From the NCBI GenBank assembly GCA_033961575.1, contig CM066731.1:79567501-79631500 (forward strand): a stretch of DNA of 64,000 bases, read 5' to 3'. The notes under the pieces were generated by a model. The model did no database searches. It had not been told where the DNA came from and was given only the letters and a program-made list of their open reading frames with translations. This DNA comes from Aselliscus stoliczkanus. Taxonomy: Eukaryota; Chordata; Mammalia; Chiroptera; Hipposideridae. This document shows positions 1-10,619 of the stretch, piece by piece (position 1 is the stretch's first letter; every line of letters starts with the position of its first letter). The translations under genes were made by a program, and so were the position numbers.

Positions 1-587
1 TATAGCCTCTCCCACATACCCCCTGGTCTAGCACAGGGAGCAACCACTCATGAACCACTTTATAGTTCCAACCAGGTAGTGCCTGACCAATCACAGGCAG
101 TGGCTGTCCAGGACCTGCACCAGAGACCCTCCCAAGAGGCCCCAGAAACAACATACCTGGACATCAATTTCAGACCACAGTAGAGCACCATCCAATTAGC
201 CCCAAAGCAGCACATTCAAAGGGCAGTCTCTACAGTCACCAGAGGGCAGTCTCTACAGTCACCAGAGTGCACTGGGGTAAATCCCACTCTGCAGGGTAAG
301 CCCCTTTCACAGCAGCTCATAAGCTGTGTGTGGCAAAACCCAAAGCCAGTCAGCCTGAGGGTCAAGCCTACGCACTGATGTTCCAGTAGCAATCAAGGCT
401 CAACCATAAAAGGAGGGTACAATCAGGACACACAAGGGACACTCCTGGAAGCACCCAGTACAAGTGACTGGGGCAACTGTGCCACTGGGTCCTAAAGGGC
501 ACCTACTACATAAAGCCACCTGGTCAAGACTGGGAGACATAGCAGATCTATCTAATACATAGGAAAAAACACAGAGAGGCAGCCAAA
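1..587 (+). promoter_or_regulatory. L1 #1 5' UTR (partial)
   Basis: This untranslated leader precedes ORF1. Its 3' boundary is set by the phrase GATCTATCTAATACAT just before the ORF1 start, which recurs at the same place in L1 #5 (near 49605). It lacks the 111-bp monomers seen in the younger L1 leaders, so the promoter type differs. It contains a perfect 23-bp tandem duplication at 221-266. No functional promoter motif could be identified. Confidence 0.7.
221..266. repeat. Perfect 23-bp tandem duplication
   Basis: The unit beginning GGGCAGTCTCTACAGTCACC at 221-243 is repeated exactly at 244-266, inside the leader of L1 #1. It may be private to this copy (slippage) or diagnostic of the subfamily; comparison with other genomic copies would decide. 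Confidence 0.95.
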
Positions 588-1563
588 ATGAGGGAGAAAA
601 AGAAATATGCCCAAATGAACGAATAGGAGAAAACTCCAGAAGAAAAATAAAAATGGAAGCAAGCAACCTACCAGATACAAAGTTTAAAACACTGGTTATG
701 GGGGCTGGCTGAGTGGTGCGGTGGTTAAGCACTGGCTTGGGAAGCCAGCGGCCCTGGTTCGGTCCCACATATGAGGGCCAGTGACACTGCCCTCAAGGAA
801 AAAGAAACAAAAAACAAAACACTGGTTATAAGGATGCTCAATAAACTGAGAAGAATAGACGTACTCAGTGAGAACTTCAACAGAGAGATAGAAAGCATAA
901 ATAAAAGACACAGAAAGCACAAAACAGAGCTAGACAGAAGTAAATAACACAATAATTGAAATGAATAATTCATTAGAATGAATAAACAGCAGAATAGATG
1001 AAACAGAGGATCAAATCAGGAAGACAATATAGCAGAAAACACTCAACTGAAATAGAAAAAAAGAATAAAGAATAAAAAAAAAAATGAGCGTAGTTTAAGA
1101 GACCTCAGGGACAACATCAGAGATAACAACATTCTCATCATAGGGGTACCAAAAGGAAAAGAGAGAGAGCAAGGGATTGAGAACCTTTTTGAGGAAATAA
1201 TGACTGAAAAAGTTCCTAACCTGGTGAAAGAAATAGATATATAAGCCAAAGAAGCACAGATACTCCCAAACAAGATGAACCAAAATAAACCAACACCAAG
1301 ATACATTATAATTAAAATGGCAAGGTTAAATAAAAAGACAGAATTTTAAAGCAGCAAGAGAAAAGCTGTTAGTTATTTTGTGCCACAAGTGAGTGGCACA
1401 AAATATTCAAAGTGATGAAAAGCAAGACCTACAACCAAGACTACTCTACCAAGCAAGACTATCATTTAAAATTGAAAGAGAAATAAAGAGCTTCCCAGAA
1501 AAAAAACTAAAGGAATTCATCACCACCAGACCAGTGTTTCAAAAAATTTCAGAGACTTTTTAA
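588..1563 (+). pseudogene. L1 ORF1 pseudogene (element #1)
   Basis: In intact L1, ORF1p is a trimeric RNA-binding chaperone with a coiled coil, an RRM and a C-terminal domain. The start at 588 follows the conserved GCAGCCAAAATG context shared with the other ORF1 copies here. The region aligns with the ORF1 of elements #2, #4 and #5 through the coiled-coil coding stretch (about 830-1100) and the RRM/C-terminal stretch, ending at a TAA near 1561. The frame is broken by stops, indels and a SINE at 700-815, and the segment around 1370-1400 is rearranged. No functional product is expected. Confidence 0.85.
686..829 (+). mobile_element. Short tRNA-like SINE (type A) with target duplications
   Basis: The SINE body at 700-815 is flanked by a perfect 14-bp target-site duplication, AAAACACTGGTTAT (686-699 and 816-829), the mark of L1-mediated insertion. 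The head resembles a tRNA gene: a box A-like GTGGTTAAGC and a box B-like GGTTCGGTCCC, ending in CACTGCCCTC and an A-rich tail. It is about 115 bp long. The same unit forms the 5' module of the longer T+ SINEs in this window. It interrupts the ORF1 of L1 #1. Confidence 0.93.
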
Positions 1564-1712
1564 GAAGAAGGGGGTCATAAAAATGAACATAAAAATTAAT
1601 ACTAAAATGGCAATAACTATGTAGCTATCAATAATCACTTTAAATGTAAATAGACTAAATGCTCCAATCAAAAGATATAGGGTGCTAAATGGATAAGTAA
1701 ACAAGACCCATA

Positions 1713-1868
1713 TAGAATAAATCCTTGGATTGTGAGTAACTTGGTTTGCAAGTATTCCGCAAGACAAGCAAACATTTCTAATACACTTTAACGTGGTAAA
1801 CAGTGATGTCTTGCAATATGAGTAGTTTGTTTCCAGATGAATTATGCTCACAAACCAAGATATAACTA
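1713..1868. mobile_element. MITE-like DNA element inside L1 ORF2
   Basis: About 155 bp that is not L1 interrupts the ORF2 sequence, between ACCCAT and ATATGCTGTCTGC of the L1 text. Its ends form imperfect inverted repeats: TTGGATTGTGAGTAA on the left and TTGGTTTGTGAGCATAA when the right end is reverse-complemented. Both edges lie in TA-rich sequence, compatible with a TA target. It has no coding capacity. This suggests a Tc1/mariner or pogo-type MITE, but the family was not identified. Exact ends are uncertain by a few bases. Confidence 0.7.
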
Positions 1869-2030
1869 TATATGCTGTCTGCAAGAGACCCACTTCAGAT
1901 TGAAAGACACACATAGACTGAAAGTAAAGGGATAGAAAAATATATTTCATGTGAATGGAAACAAACAAAAAGCTTGGGTAGCAATATTTACATTAGAAAA
2001 AATAAACTACAAACTATAAACTACGGCCCT

Positions 2031-2205
2031 ACAAAGGCTACATAGGGCCGGCAGAGTGGTTCAGTTGGTTAAGAGCTCACTCAAGAGTGTGAGCTGAGCT
2101 CTGAGCAACAGCAGTTCGATACCCAGCCTGAGCCGAGCTGCCACTGAGCTGCCAACAGGTGGCAGGATGGTTCAGCTAAAACAAAAAACAAAAAAACAAA
2201 GGCTA
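2031..2205 (+). mobile_element. tRNA-like SINE (type B) with target duplications
   Basis: The SINE body at 2041-2195 is flanked by 10-bp duplications ACAAAGGCTA (2031-2040 and 2196-2205). The head has a box A-like TTCAGTTGGTTAAGAGC and a box B-like GTTCGATACCC. A GAGCTGCCACTGAGCTGCC core follows, then an A-rich tail. It is about 150 bp and lacks the AATAAA tail of the long SINEs. Copies at 12808, 45033 and 59413 belong to the same type. Confidence 0.88.
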
Positions 2206-5200
2206 TAATAAGAGACAAAGAGGGACATTACATAATGACAAAGGGGTAAATCCGACAAAAGGATATAACCCTTGTAAATATTTATGCACCCAAATATATA
2301 AAGTAAATAAATATATAAAAAGCATCTAAATATATAAAGCAAGTATTGACTGACATAAAGAGAGAGACAGTAACACTTTCATATTAGGGAAATTTAACAC
2401 CCCATTCACACCAATGGACAGATCTTCCAGGCAGAAAATCAATAATGAAACGGCAGCCTTAAATGACACATTAGACTAGATGAATTTAATGTATATTTTT
2501 AGAGTATTTTACTCCAAAGCAGCAGAATACACATTTTTTCAAGAGCACAAGGACCATTTCCCAACATAGATCACATGGTACCACAACACGATTTTCAAAA
2601 AATTTAAGAAGATTGAAATCATATCAAGCCCCTTCTCTGACCACAATGATATGAAACTAGAAATCAGTTACAAGAAAAAAACTGAAAAATACACAAACTC
2701 ATGGAGACTAAACAACATGCTACTGAACAATGAATGGGTTAACAATGAGATCAAGGAAGAAATCAAAAGATACATTGAGACAAATGAAAATAAAAATAGA
2801 GCACCTCAAAATCTATGGGACACAATGAAAGTGGTCCTAAGAGGGAAATTCATAGCAATACAGACCTATCTCAAGAAATAAGAAAAATCTCAAATAAACA
2901 ATCGAACCTTACACTTAAAGGAACTAGAAAAAAACAACAACAGTAAATAAAGTTCAGAGTGAGTAGAAGAAAGGAAATAATAAAGATAGGACTGGATATA
3001 AATTAAATAGAGTCTAAAAAAACATAGAAAGATAAATGAAACCAAGAGCTGGTTCTTTGAAAATAATAAACAAAATTGGTAAACTTTTAACCAGAGTGAT
3101 GAAAAAAAAAAAGAGAAGACACAAATAAATAAAGTCAGAAATGATAGAGAAGTGACAACTGATGCCACAGAAATACACAGGATTATGAGGAAATATTACA
3201 AACCATTATATGTCAACAAATTGAACAATTGGGAAGAAATAAATAAATTCTTAGAAATATAAAATCTTCCAAGGCTGAATCAAGAAGAAACAAAAATCTG
3301 AACTGACTGATTATTACTAATGAAATCAAATCAGTAGTAAAATAATTCTCAACAAACACCAGATGGCTTCACAGGTGAATTTAACCAAACATTCAAAGAA
3401 AAATTAATACCTATCCTTATCAAACTACTCCAAAAAATTCAAAAGGAGGGAAAACTCCCAAGCTTATTTAACAAGGCCACCATTACACTAATTCCAAAAC
3501 CAAAGACATTACAAAAAAAAAAAAAAGAAAAGAAAATTATAGACCTGTATCCCTGATGATGAACATAGATATAAAAATCCTCAACAAATATTAGCAAACC
3601 AAACTCAGCAATACATTAAAAAGATAATATACCAAGATCAAGTTGGATGTATTTCTAGTATGCAAGTTTGGTTCAATATCCACAAATCAATTAATATGAT
3701 ACAGCACATAAACAAAATGAAAAATAAAAATCATATGGTCATTTCAATAGATGTAGAAAAGCATTTGACAAAATCCAACATCCATTTATAAAAACCCTCA
3801 ATGAAGTGGGAATAGAGGGAACATACCTCATCATAATAAAGGCCATATATGACAAACATATACTCAATGAGGGAAAAGCTAAAAGATTCTCCTTAAGATC
3901 AAGAAGACAAGAATGTCCACTTTCACCATTTTTATTCAACATAGTATTGGAAGTCCTAGCCACAGCAATCAGACAAAAAGAAGAAATAAAAGGCATCCAA
4001 ATTGGAAAGGAAGAAATAAAACTGTCATTATTTGAAGATGACATGATACTATATATAGGGAAAACCTCAAATATTCCACCTAAAAACTATCAGAACTGAT
4101 AAAAAGAATTCAGTAAAGTGTCAGGATACAAAGTGAATATTCAGAAATAGTTGCAGTTTTATACACCAATAACGAACTGTCAGAAAAAGAAACTAAAAAA
4201 AAATCCCATTTTAAATTACATCAAAAAATAAAATACCTAGAAATAAATTAACCAGGAGGTGAAAGACCTGTACTTGGAAAACTATAAAATACTGATGAAA
4301 GAAATTGAAGAAAATACAAATAAATGCTCATGGATAGAAACAATTAGCATTGTTGAAATGTCCATACAACCCAAAGCAATCTATAGATATAATGCAATTC
4401 GTATCAAAATACCAATAGCATTTTTCACAGAACTAGAACAAATAATCTGAAAACAAAAGACCTCAAATACCCACAGCAATCTTGAGGATGAAGAACAAAA
4501 TTGGAGGAGTCATGCTAGCTGATATCAAACTACATTACAATGCTATAGTAATCAAAACAGCATTGTACTGGCATAAAAACAGACACATAGATTAATGAAA
4601 GAGAACAGAGAGCCCAGAAATAAGCCCACATTTATATGGTCGTTTAATATGACAAAAGAGGCAAGAACATAGTGTGGAGTAATGACTGTCTATTCAATGA
4701 ATAGTGCTGGGAAAACTGGACAGATACATGCAAAAAAAAAAAAAATGAAACTAGACCATGTTCTTACACCATATACAAGAATAAACTCGAAATGGATTGA
4801 AGACTTAAATGAAAGACCTGAAGCCATAAAACTCCTAGAAGAAAACATAGGTAATTAACTCTAACATAGTACTTTGTAATATTTTTACTGATATATCTCC
4901 TCATGCAAGGGAAACAAAACAAACAAACAAACAAATAAATAAATAGCACTACATCAAACTGAAAAGTTTTTGCACAGCAAAGGAAACCACCAATAAAATG
5001 AAAAGACAGCCAACTGAATGAGAGAAGATATTTGCCATAATACATCTGATAAGGGGATAATATCCAAAATTTATAAAAACCTCATACAGCTCAACACTAA
5101 AAAGCAAACAATCCAATTAAAAAAATGGGCAGAAGACCTGAATAGACATTTCTCCACAGAGGACATACAGATGGCCATTAGACATATGAAAAGATCCTCA

Positions 5201-6359
5201 ACAACACTAATGATCAGAGAAATGCAAATTAAACCACAAAGAGATACCACCTCACAGCTGTCAGGGTGGCTGTCATAAATAAATCAACAAACAATAAATG
5301 TTGGTGAAGATGTAGAGAAAAGGGAACCCTTATGCACTGTTGGTGGGATTGCAAGTCGATGAAGCCTCTATGGAAAATAGTATGGAGGTTTCTCAAAAAA
5401 TTAAAACAACTACCTTGTGACCTTCCACTCCTGGGTTTTTATCCAAAGAAATCCAAAACATTAATTCACAAAGGTATATGCACCCCTGTTTACCACGGCA
5501 CTATTCAGAATTGCCAAGAAATGGAAACAGCTGAAATGCCCATCAATAGATGATTGGATAAAGTGATATGTACATATAATAGAGTATTTCTCTTCCATAA
5601 AACAGAATTAAATCTTACAATTTGCGACAACATTAATGGGCTGATGGGGCATTATGCTAAGTGAAATAAGTCAGACTGAGAAAGACAAATATCATATAAT
5701 TTCATTTATATGTATAATCTAAATAACAAAACAGACACATAAAATTGAAACAGACTCCTAAATACAGAGAACAAACTGATGGTTACTAGACAGAAGGGAC
5801 ATTGGGGAGCTGAGTGAAAAAGGTGAAGGAATTAAGAAATACAAATTGGTAGTTACAAAATAGTCACCAGGATGTAAAGTACAGCATACAGAATATAGTA
5901 AATCATGTTGAAACAACTACGTATACTGCTAAGTGGATACTAGTCAGGGGAAATCATTTCATAAATTATATAAATGTCTAACCACCATCCTGTATACCTG
6001 AAACTAATATAAGATAATATTTTTTAATCTTTTATTGTGAAATAAACATTTTTTATTAGTTTCAGGTGTACAACACAATGCAATAGTTATACTTTTTACC
6101 CCTCAAAGTGACAACCCCCCTCCCCCAGTTTGCCACCCCATTCTTCCCCCCCATATCATACATATCTATTACAATTCCTTTGACTCCTTTCCACAGTATA
6201 CTCCACATCCCATGACTATCTATATATTCAGTTACAGTTGGCATACAATATTATACAACATCAGATTCAGTTGTACAGTGCAGTGATCAAGCCTCTACTC
6301 CATCCATGAAGTGGTCTCCCTAACAAGACATGTGATTATCTAACACACCACAAAATTTT

Positions 6360-6760
6360 TACAACATCATTATATTCCCCGACGTGTTTCATATCCCTGT
6401 GGCAATATTGTAGTTGTCTATTTATGCTGTCTAATCCCTTCCCCTTCTCCCTTATCCCCACCCACCCCCCTCCCAACTAGCAACCCTCATTTTTCCTCTA
6501 TATCTATGAGTCTGTTTACGTTGATCGTTCATTCAGTTTTCAGATTCCACATATAAGTGAGATCATATGGTACTTGTCTTTCTCCGACTGACTTATTTCA
6601 CTTAACATAATAGTCTCCTCACAATATTATCAATTGCATTTCCAAAACTGACCCCCATATCCCTGCGGCAACATTGTAGTCACCCACTTACACTGTCCAA
6701 AACCTTCCCCCTCTCCCTCATCCCCACTCCCTCCCAGCCAGCAACCATCAGTTTTTCCTT
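6360..6760 (-). repeat. Duplicated L1 3' segment in element #2
   Basis: Two diverged copies of one roughly 140-bp L1 3' UTR segment lie at about 6360-6497 and 6618-6759, separated by the ORF2 C-terminal coding end. On the element's sense strand each copy starts near GGAAAAACTGATGGTTG or its variant and runs through a G-rich stretch. The same arrangement is present in element #4 (29737-29878 and 29998-30140), which makes it a diagnostic feature of this derivative family. Confidence 0.75.
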
Positions 6761-6769
6761 TATATTTGC

Positions 6770-7356
6770 TTGATATGATTTCAATATTCTTAAATTTACT
6801 GAGACTTGTTTTGTGGCCTAACGTGGTCTATCTTGGAAAATACCTATGTCCACTTGAGAAGAATGTATATTCTGTTTTTTCAGGGTGAAATGCTCTAAAT
6901 ATATCGACGAAGTCCAGCTGGTCTAAAGTGTCATTTAAGGCCCCTCTTTCTGTGTTGATTTTCTGTCTAAAGGGTCTGTCCATTGGTGACAATGGGGTGT
7001 TGAAGTCCCCTACTATGATAGTGTTACTGTTGATCTCTGTCTTTATGTCTGTCAAAATCTGTTACACGTAATTAGGAGTTCCTATGTTGGGTGCATAGAT
7101 GTTCATTAGGATTATAGTGGCCTTCTTTGTCTTTTATTTTAGTCATTTTAAAGTCTATTTTGTCCAAAATAAGTACTGGTACTCCAGCTTTTTTTTCCTT
7201 CTCATTTCCATTTGCATAAAACATCTTATACCATCTGTAAACAGCATATACATGTGTCCTATTTCTTGTCCACTCAGCCACTCTCTGTCTTTTGATTGGA
7301 GCATTTAGCCCATTCACATTTAAAATGATTACTGATAGGTACATATGTATTGACAT
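6770..7356 (-). pseudogene. L1 ORF2 N-terminal remnant (element #2)
   Basis: This is only the start of ORF2. It keeps the NVNGL motif of the endonuclease, but a 47-bp deletion relative to L1 #5 removes the segment with the catalytic Glu (the QETHL motif). A second deletion of about 30 bp and a stop (the TAA before CAGATTTTGAC on the sense strand) follow. The GDFNTPLS motif survives. RT and C-terminal domains are absent, so no endonuclease or RT activity is possible. All three lesions also occur in element #4. Confidence 0.85.
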
Positions 7357-7412
7357 TTTATTATTTGTATTCCTGGTCTTCCTGGGTTAGTTTACTTACC
7401 CTTTTCTTTTGT

Positions 7413-8281
7413 TTAAAAAAGCCCTTTTAACATTTCTTGCAATGCTGGCTTGGTGGTAATGAATTCCCTAAGCTTATCCTTTTCTGAGAAGCTCTTTATT
7501 TCTCCTTCAATTTTAAGTGATAGCCACGATGGGTAGAGCAATCTTGGTTGTAGGCCTTTATTTTGTGTCACTTTGCATATCTCCTGCCACTTCCTTCTGG
7601 CCTGCAGAGTTTCTGTAAACAAGTCAGCTGTTAGTCTAATAGGAGTTCCTTTGTATGTAACCTGCTGTCTTTCTCTTGCTGCTTTTAGGATTCTGTCTCT
7701 GTGTTTAACCTTTGCCATTTTAACTATGATGTGTCTTGGTGTGGACCTGTTTGGGTTCAGCTTGTTTGGAACCCTCTGCACTTCCTGGGCATGTATGTTG
7801 ATTTCCTTCACCAGGGTAAGGAAGTTTTCAGCCATTATTTTTTCAAATACATTTTCTACCCCTTGCTTCTTTTCTTCTCCTTCTGGTATTCCTATGAGTC
7901 GTGGGTGGTTGCATATCACCTTGTCCCATAGGGCTCTTAAACTATTTTCATTGTTTTTTATTCTTTAGTCTTTTTGCTGTGCCAACTGGGTGATTTCTGC
8001 TATTTTATCTTCCAAATCGCTGATCTGCTCCTCCGCTTCATCTACTCTACTGGTGATTCCTTCAAGTGTGTCCTTCATTTCAGTTATTGTATTCTTTAGT
8101 TCTAATTGGTTGCTTTTTATGATTTCTCTATCCTTCCTTATGTCCTAAGTTTGTTAAACATTCTTATCATCAGTGTTCTAAACTCTGTCTCTGAAAGGTT
8201 GGATCCCTCTGTTTCATTTGGTTCCATTTCTAGAGGTTTCTTCTGATCTTTTACTTGTGACATGTTTCTTTGTTTCCCCAT
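7413..8281 (-). pseudogene. L1 ORF1, nearly intact (element #2)
   Basis: This encodes an ORF1p-type RNA-binding chaperone of about 290 residues. The longest open part (7413-7919) covers the RRM and C-terminal domain, with LIGIPEGEE, VTYKGTPIRLTAD and LQARRKWQEI motifs typical of L1 ORF1p, and ends LKGLF-stop. The N-terminal part (to the ATG at 8279-8281) is open separately, and a disturbance between about 7920 and 8140 breaks the coiled-coil section. It is clearly better preserved than the ORF2 remnant beside it, as expected for a family selected or recently propagated with ORF1. No expression evidence can be seen. Confidence 0.85.
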
Positions 8282-8481
8282 TCTGGCTGTCACTCTGGGA
8301 TTGCTTTGATGTACCAGATAGATCACCAGGAGAACCCTGGCTGGATCACATAGGCACACAACTCATGGCCCAACACTCCCAGGAATACTCCCAGTCTCAG
8401 CCTGTCCCAATCAGCCTCTTGCCAATCAGGCAGAGCAGCCTGACATCCAATCACCAGCCTGGCAACTCTGCAAGCACAGTG

Positions 8482-8722
8482 CGGAGAGTGGGGACCCGAG
8501 GCGGCTCGCGCACTCCCGTGTCTCAGTGAGCGGCCTGTTGGAGCTGGAGCACGCCCACCAGGCATTTCCTTGGCAACGCAGCACATGCCGTGCGGAGGGT
8601 GGTTATCCGAGGCGGCTCAAGCACTCCCGGGTCTCAGTGAGCAGCCTTTTGGAGCTGGAGGGCATCCACCCAGCGTTTCACTGGCAACACAATATAAGCC
8701 AGACGGAGGGTGGGGATCCAAG
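8482..8722 (-). repeat. Tandem ~111-bp monomers in L1 5' UTR (2 + partial)
   Basis: The phrases CGGAGAGTGGGGACCCGAGG, CGGAGGGTGGTTATCCGAGG and CGGAGGGTGGGGATCCAAG start at 8482, 8593 and 8704, a period of 111 bp. Between them the units align throughout (CTCAGTGAGC, GTTGGAGCTGGAG, TTGGCAAC blocks). Element #5 also has two full units and element #4 has one. The arrangement recalls the monomer-type promoters of rodent L1, though the unit is shorter. Confidence 0.88.
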
Positions 8723-8728
8723 TCTGCA

Positions 8729-8740
8729 TGCGCATGCGCA
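8729..8740. promoter_or_regulatory. NRF1-like palindrome in L1 5' UTR
   Basis: The sequence TGCGCATGCGCA is a perfect match to the palindromic NRF1 consensus YGCGCATGCGCR and sits just upstream (in L1 sense) of the monomer block. Element #4 has a degraded version, CGCGCATGCG at 27884-27893. Binding is inferred from motif only. Confidence 0.55.
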
Positions 8741-9471
8741 TGCACACACGCACTTCTGCGCCAATTCCACCAGACCAACGAGGTCCCTGACATGATCCTC
8801 TGTGGGAGCACCCAACCCTGACAAAATGGCGCCTTCCTGTACACCACTTGCGTGCACGCTCCACACCAGTGGAACAATAGTCCAAAAACCTCCAGCTTCT
8901 GTACCAAAGGTGCTCAGTTCAGTCCGTCCCTGCAGGCTCCTGGGCCCGGCTCTCACAGCTACTCCCTCCACCAGGAACCAGGTAAGTGTTCACCGGCGAG
9001 CAAGCCCGTGCACCGGCCCCACTGATTCTCTAACCGGTCTTAGTCTCACAGAGCTGAGCAAAGAGAGTCCTCACTAATTTACTGCCAGCTATCTTGGAAC
9101 TCCTCTTCCCAGCAAAGGAACTCTAGGCTGGTGAGCTTGGTGTGCGGCCGGAGGGTCTCTCCCCACAACCGGAGAAGCCTCCCCACAGCTGGGACCTCCC
9201 TCACGGGGTTCACCCTCTCTCATCTCCACCCGTCCTACCAGACTTGACGTGGCCTCCTCTTTAAGTTCTTCGTTTAGTGGTTCTGTTCATCTAGTGTTCC
9301 GGGGACCTCTGGGGTTGAATGTTGTATACATTGTTTGTAATTTTGGTGTGTTCCTGGGAGGTAGTTAGCACAGCGTCCAATATGAGATAATTTTGATTTT
9401 TCAACTTTAACTACAAAAAGAAATAAATAATTCTAAAAATGAATTTCTTATAAATGGATACAACATACTTT

Positions 9472-10606
9472 AAAAAATTTAGCTTTTTTTTGGGGGGGGC
9501 GTTTTCATTTTATTTATTTATTTATTTTTTTAAATTTTATTTATATATACTTTTAATTAACTTCAGGTGTACAACAAAGTGCAATAGTTATACTTTTTAC
9601 CCCTCAAAATGACAACCCCCCCAATTCTCCCCTCCCACTCCTCCCCCCCATATCATACTATCTATTATAATTCCTTTGACTCCCTTCCACCATATAATCC
9701 ACATCCCGTGACTGTCTATATATTCAATTACAGTTGGCATACAATATTATACAACATCAATTTCAGGTATACAGTGCAGTGATCAAGCCTCTACTCCATC
9801 CATGAAGTGGTCTCCCTAACAAGACATGTGATTATCTAACACACCACAAAATTTTTACAACATCATTATATTCCCCGACGTGTTTCATATCCCTGTGACA
9901 ATACTGCAGTTACCTATTTATGCTGTCTAATCCTTTCCCTTTCTCCCTCATCCCCACCCTTCTCCCAACTAGCAACCCTGTTTTTCCTCTATATCTATGA
10001 AACTATGCATATGAAAAAATGTTCAACCTCACTAATCATCAGAGAAATGCAAATAAAAACCACAATGAGATATCACCTCACTCCAGTCAGAATGTCTATC
10101 ATCAACAAATCAACAAACAACAAGTGTTGGCGAGGGTTTGGAGAAAAGGGAACCCTGGTGCACTGTTGGTGGGACTACAAATTGGTTCAGCCATTATGGA
10201 AATCAGTATGGAGGTATCTCAAAACACTGGAAATGGAACTGCCGTATGACCCAGCAATTCCACTCTTGGGAATCTACCCAGAGGAATCCAAGACGCTAAT
10301 TCAAAAAATATATGCACCCCTATGTTTTTTGCAGCGCTATTTACAATAGCCAAGATTTGTAACAACCGAAATGCCCATCGGTAGATGACTGGCTTAAGAA
10401 ACTGTGGTACATTTATACAATGGAGTATTACTCCGCTATAAAGAAGAATGAAATTGTACCATTTGCAACAATATGGATGGACCTAGAGACTATTATGTTG
10501 AGTGAAATAAGTCAGTCAGAGAAAGACAAATACCACATGATCTCACTTATATGTGGAATCTGAAAAACTGAATGAATGAGCATAAGAAACAAAAAATTTA
10601 GCTTTT
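9472..10606 (-). mobile_element. Twin-primed (5'-inverted) L1 insertion, element #3
   Basis: A perfect 16-bp target-site duplication, AAAAAATTTAGCTTTT, flanks the insertion (9472-9487 and 10591-10606). Inside, 9488-10000 is an L1 3' end in reverse orientation, starting with a T-rich tail. At about 10001 the sequence switches to forward L1 ORF2 C-terminal text running to about 10583. An inverted 5' piece joined to a normal 3' piece is the signature of twin priming during target-primed reverse transcription. Only a few tens of bases of L1 are lost at the switch. The perfect duplication suggests a fairly recent event. The ORF2 piece is non-functional. Confidence 0.92.
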
Positions 10607-10619
10607 AAAAACATTAAAG

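Larger units (their letters stand above)
1607..5721 (+). pseudogene. L1 ORF2 pseudogene (element #1)
   Basis: Intact L1 ORF2p combines an apurinic-type endonuclease (EN), a reverse transcriptase (RT) and a Cys-rich C terminus; it nicks the target and copies RNA there. The start ATG at 1607 matches the ORF2 start of the other copies. Landmarks are an EN SDH triad coded at 2636-2644, and RT homology at about 3480-4100. At 4031-4042 the RT active-site box reads FEDD where L1 normally has FADD. The C-terminal part is recognisable to about 5721. Numerous stops and indels, a MITE (1713-1868) and a SINE (2041-2195) disable it. The EN triad is still legible, so decay was not driven by loss of that site. 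Confidence 0.9.
1..6018 (+). mobile_element. LINE-1 element #1, older subfamily, cut by window start
   Basis: This is a forward L1 retrotransposon that enters the window already inside its 5' UTR. In order it holds 5' UTR (to about 587), ORF1, a short spacer, ORF2 and a 3' UTR ending near 6018, where the tail of reverse L1 #2 begins. The leader and early ORF1 text differ from the other L1s here and recall the L1MA/L1PB-age families of placental mammals. Both ORFs carry many stops and indels, so it is dead. Three later elements sit inside it: a short SINE in ORF1, a MITE near the start of ORF2 and another SINE shortly after. The nesting makes it one of the oldest L1s in the window. The 5' end is not visible, so its left target site cannot be read. 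Confidence 0.93.
6019..9378 (-). mobile_element. Non-autonomous, ORF1-only L1 derivative (element #2)
   Basis: This is a reverse-oriented L1 with a near-complete 5' UTR (8282-9378), ORF1 (7413-8281), only the first ~590 bp of ORF2 (6770-7356), and then a 3' region joined directly at about 6769. The joining point, two smaller ORF2 deletions, a stop and a duplicated 3' segment are shared with element #4 at 27213-30489, so this is not a private deletion. It lies against the 3' tail of L1 #1. A 7-bp AGATAAT occurs at both edges (about 6012 and 9384) and may be the target duplication, but that is weak. The 5' end lacks roughly the first 25 bp seen in #5. Confidence 0.88.
8282..9378 (-). promoter_or_regulatory. 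L1 element #2 5' UTR / internal promoter
   Basis: This leader precedes ORF1 on the minus strand and is the most CpG-rich stretch of the first 20 kb. It contains two full 111-bp tandem monomers (8482-8703) plus a partial one, an NRF1-like palindrome (8729-8740) and a GGCGCCATTTTGTC-type YY1/E2F-like motif (minus strand, about 8821-8834). L1 5' UTRs drive RNA polymerase II transcription from within the element, so an internal promoter is expected. The first ~25 bp, where YY1 binds in primate L1, are missing. Confidence 0.7.

Noticed and set aside
700..815. tRNA-like sequence that could be read as a tRNA gene
   Set aside because: It has target duplications and an A tail, lacks a foldable acceptor stem, and recurs at other sites, so it is a SINE.
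7573..7968. 131-codon plus-strand frame opposite L1 ORF1
   Set aside because: It is the antisense shadow of ORF1 in element #2. The same shadow appears opposite elements #4 and #5 (28351-28926, 50155-50352).
8482..8722. Regular repeats as a CRISPR-like array
   Set aside because: The 111-bp units are contiguous without spacers and are part of an L1 leader in a mammalian genome.
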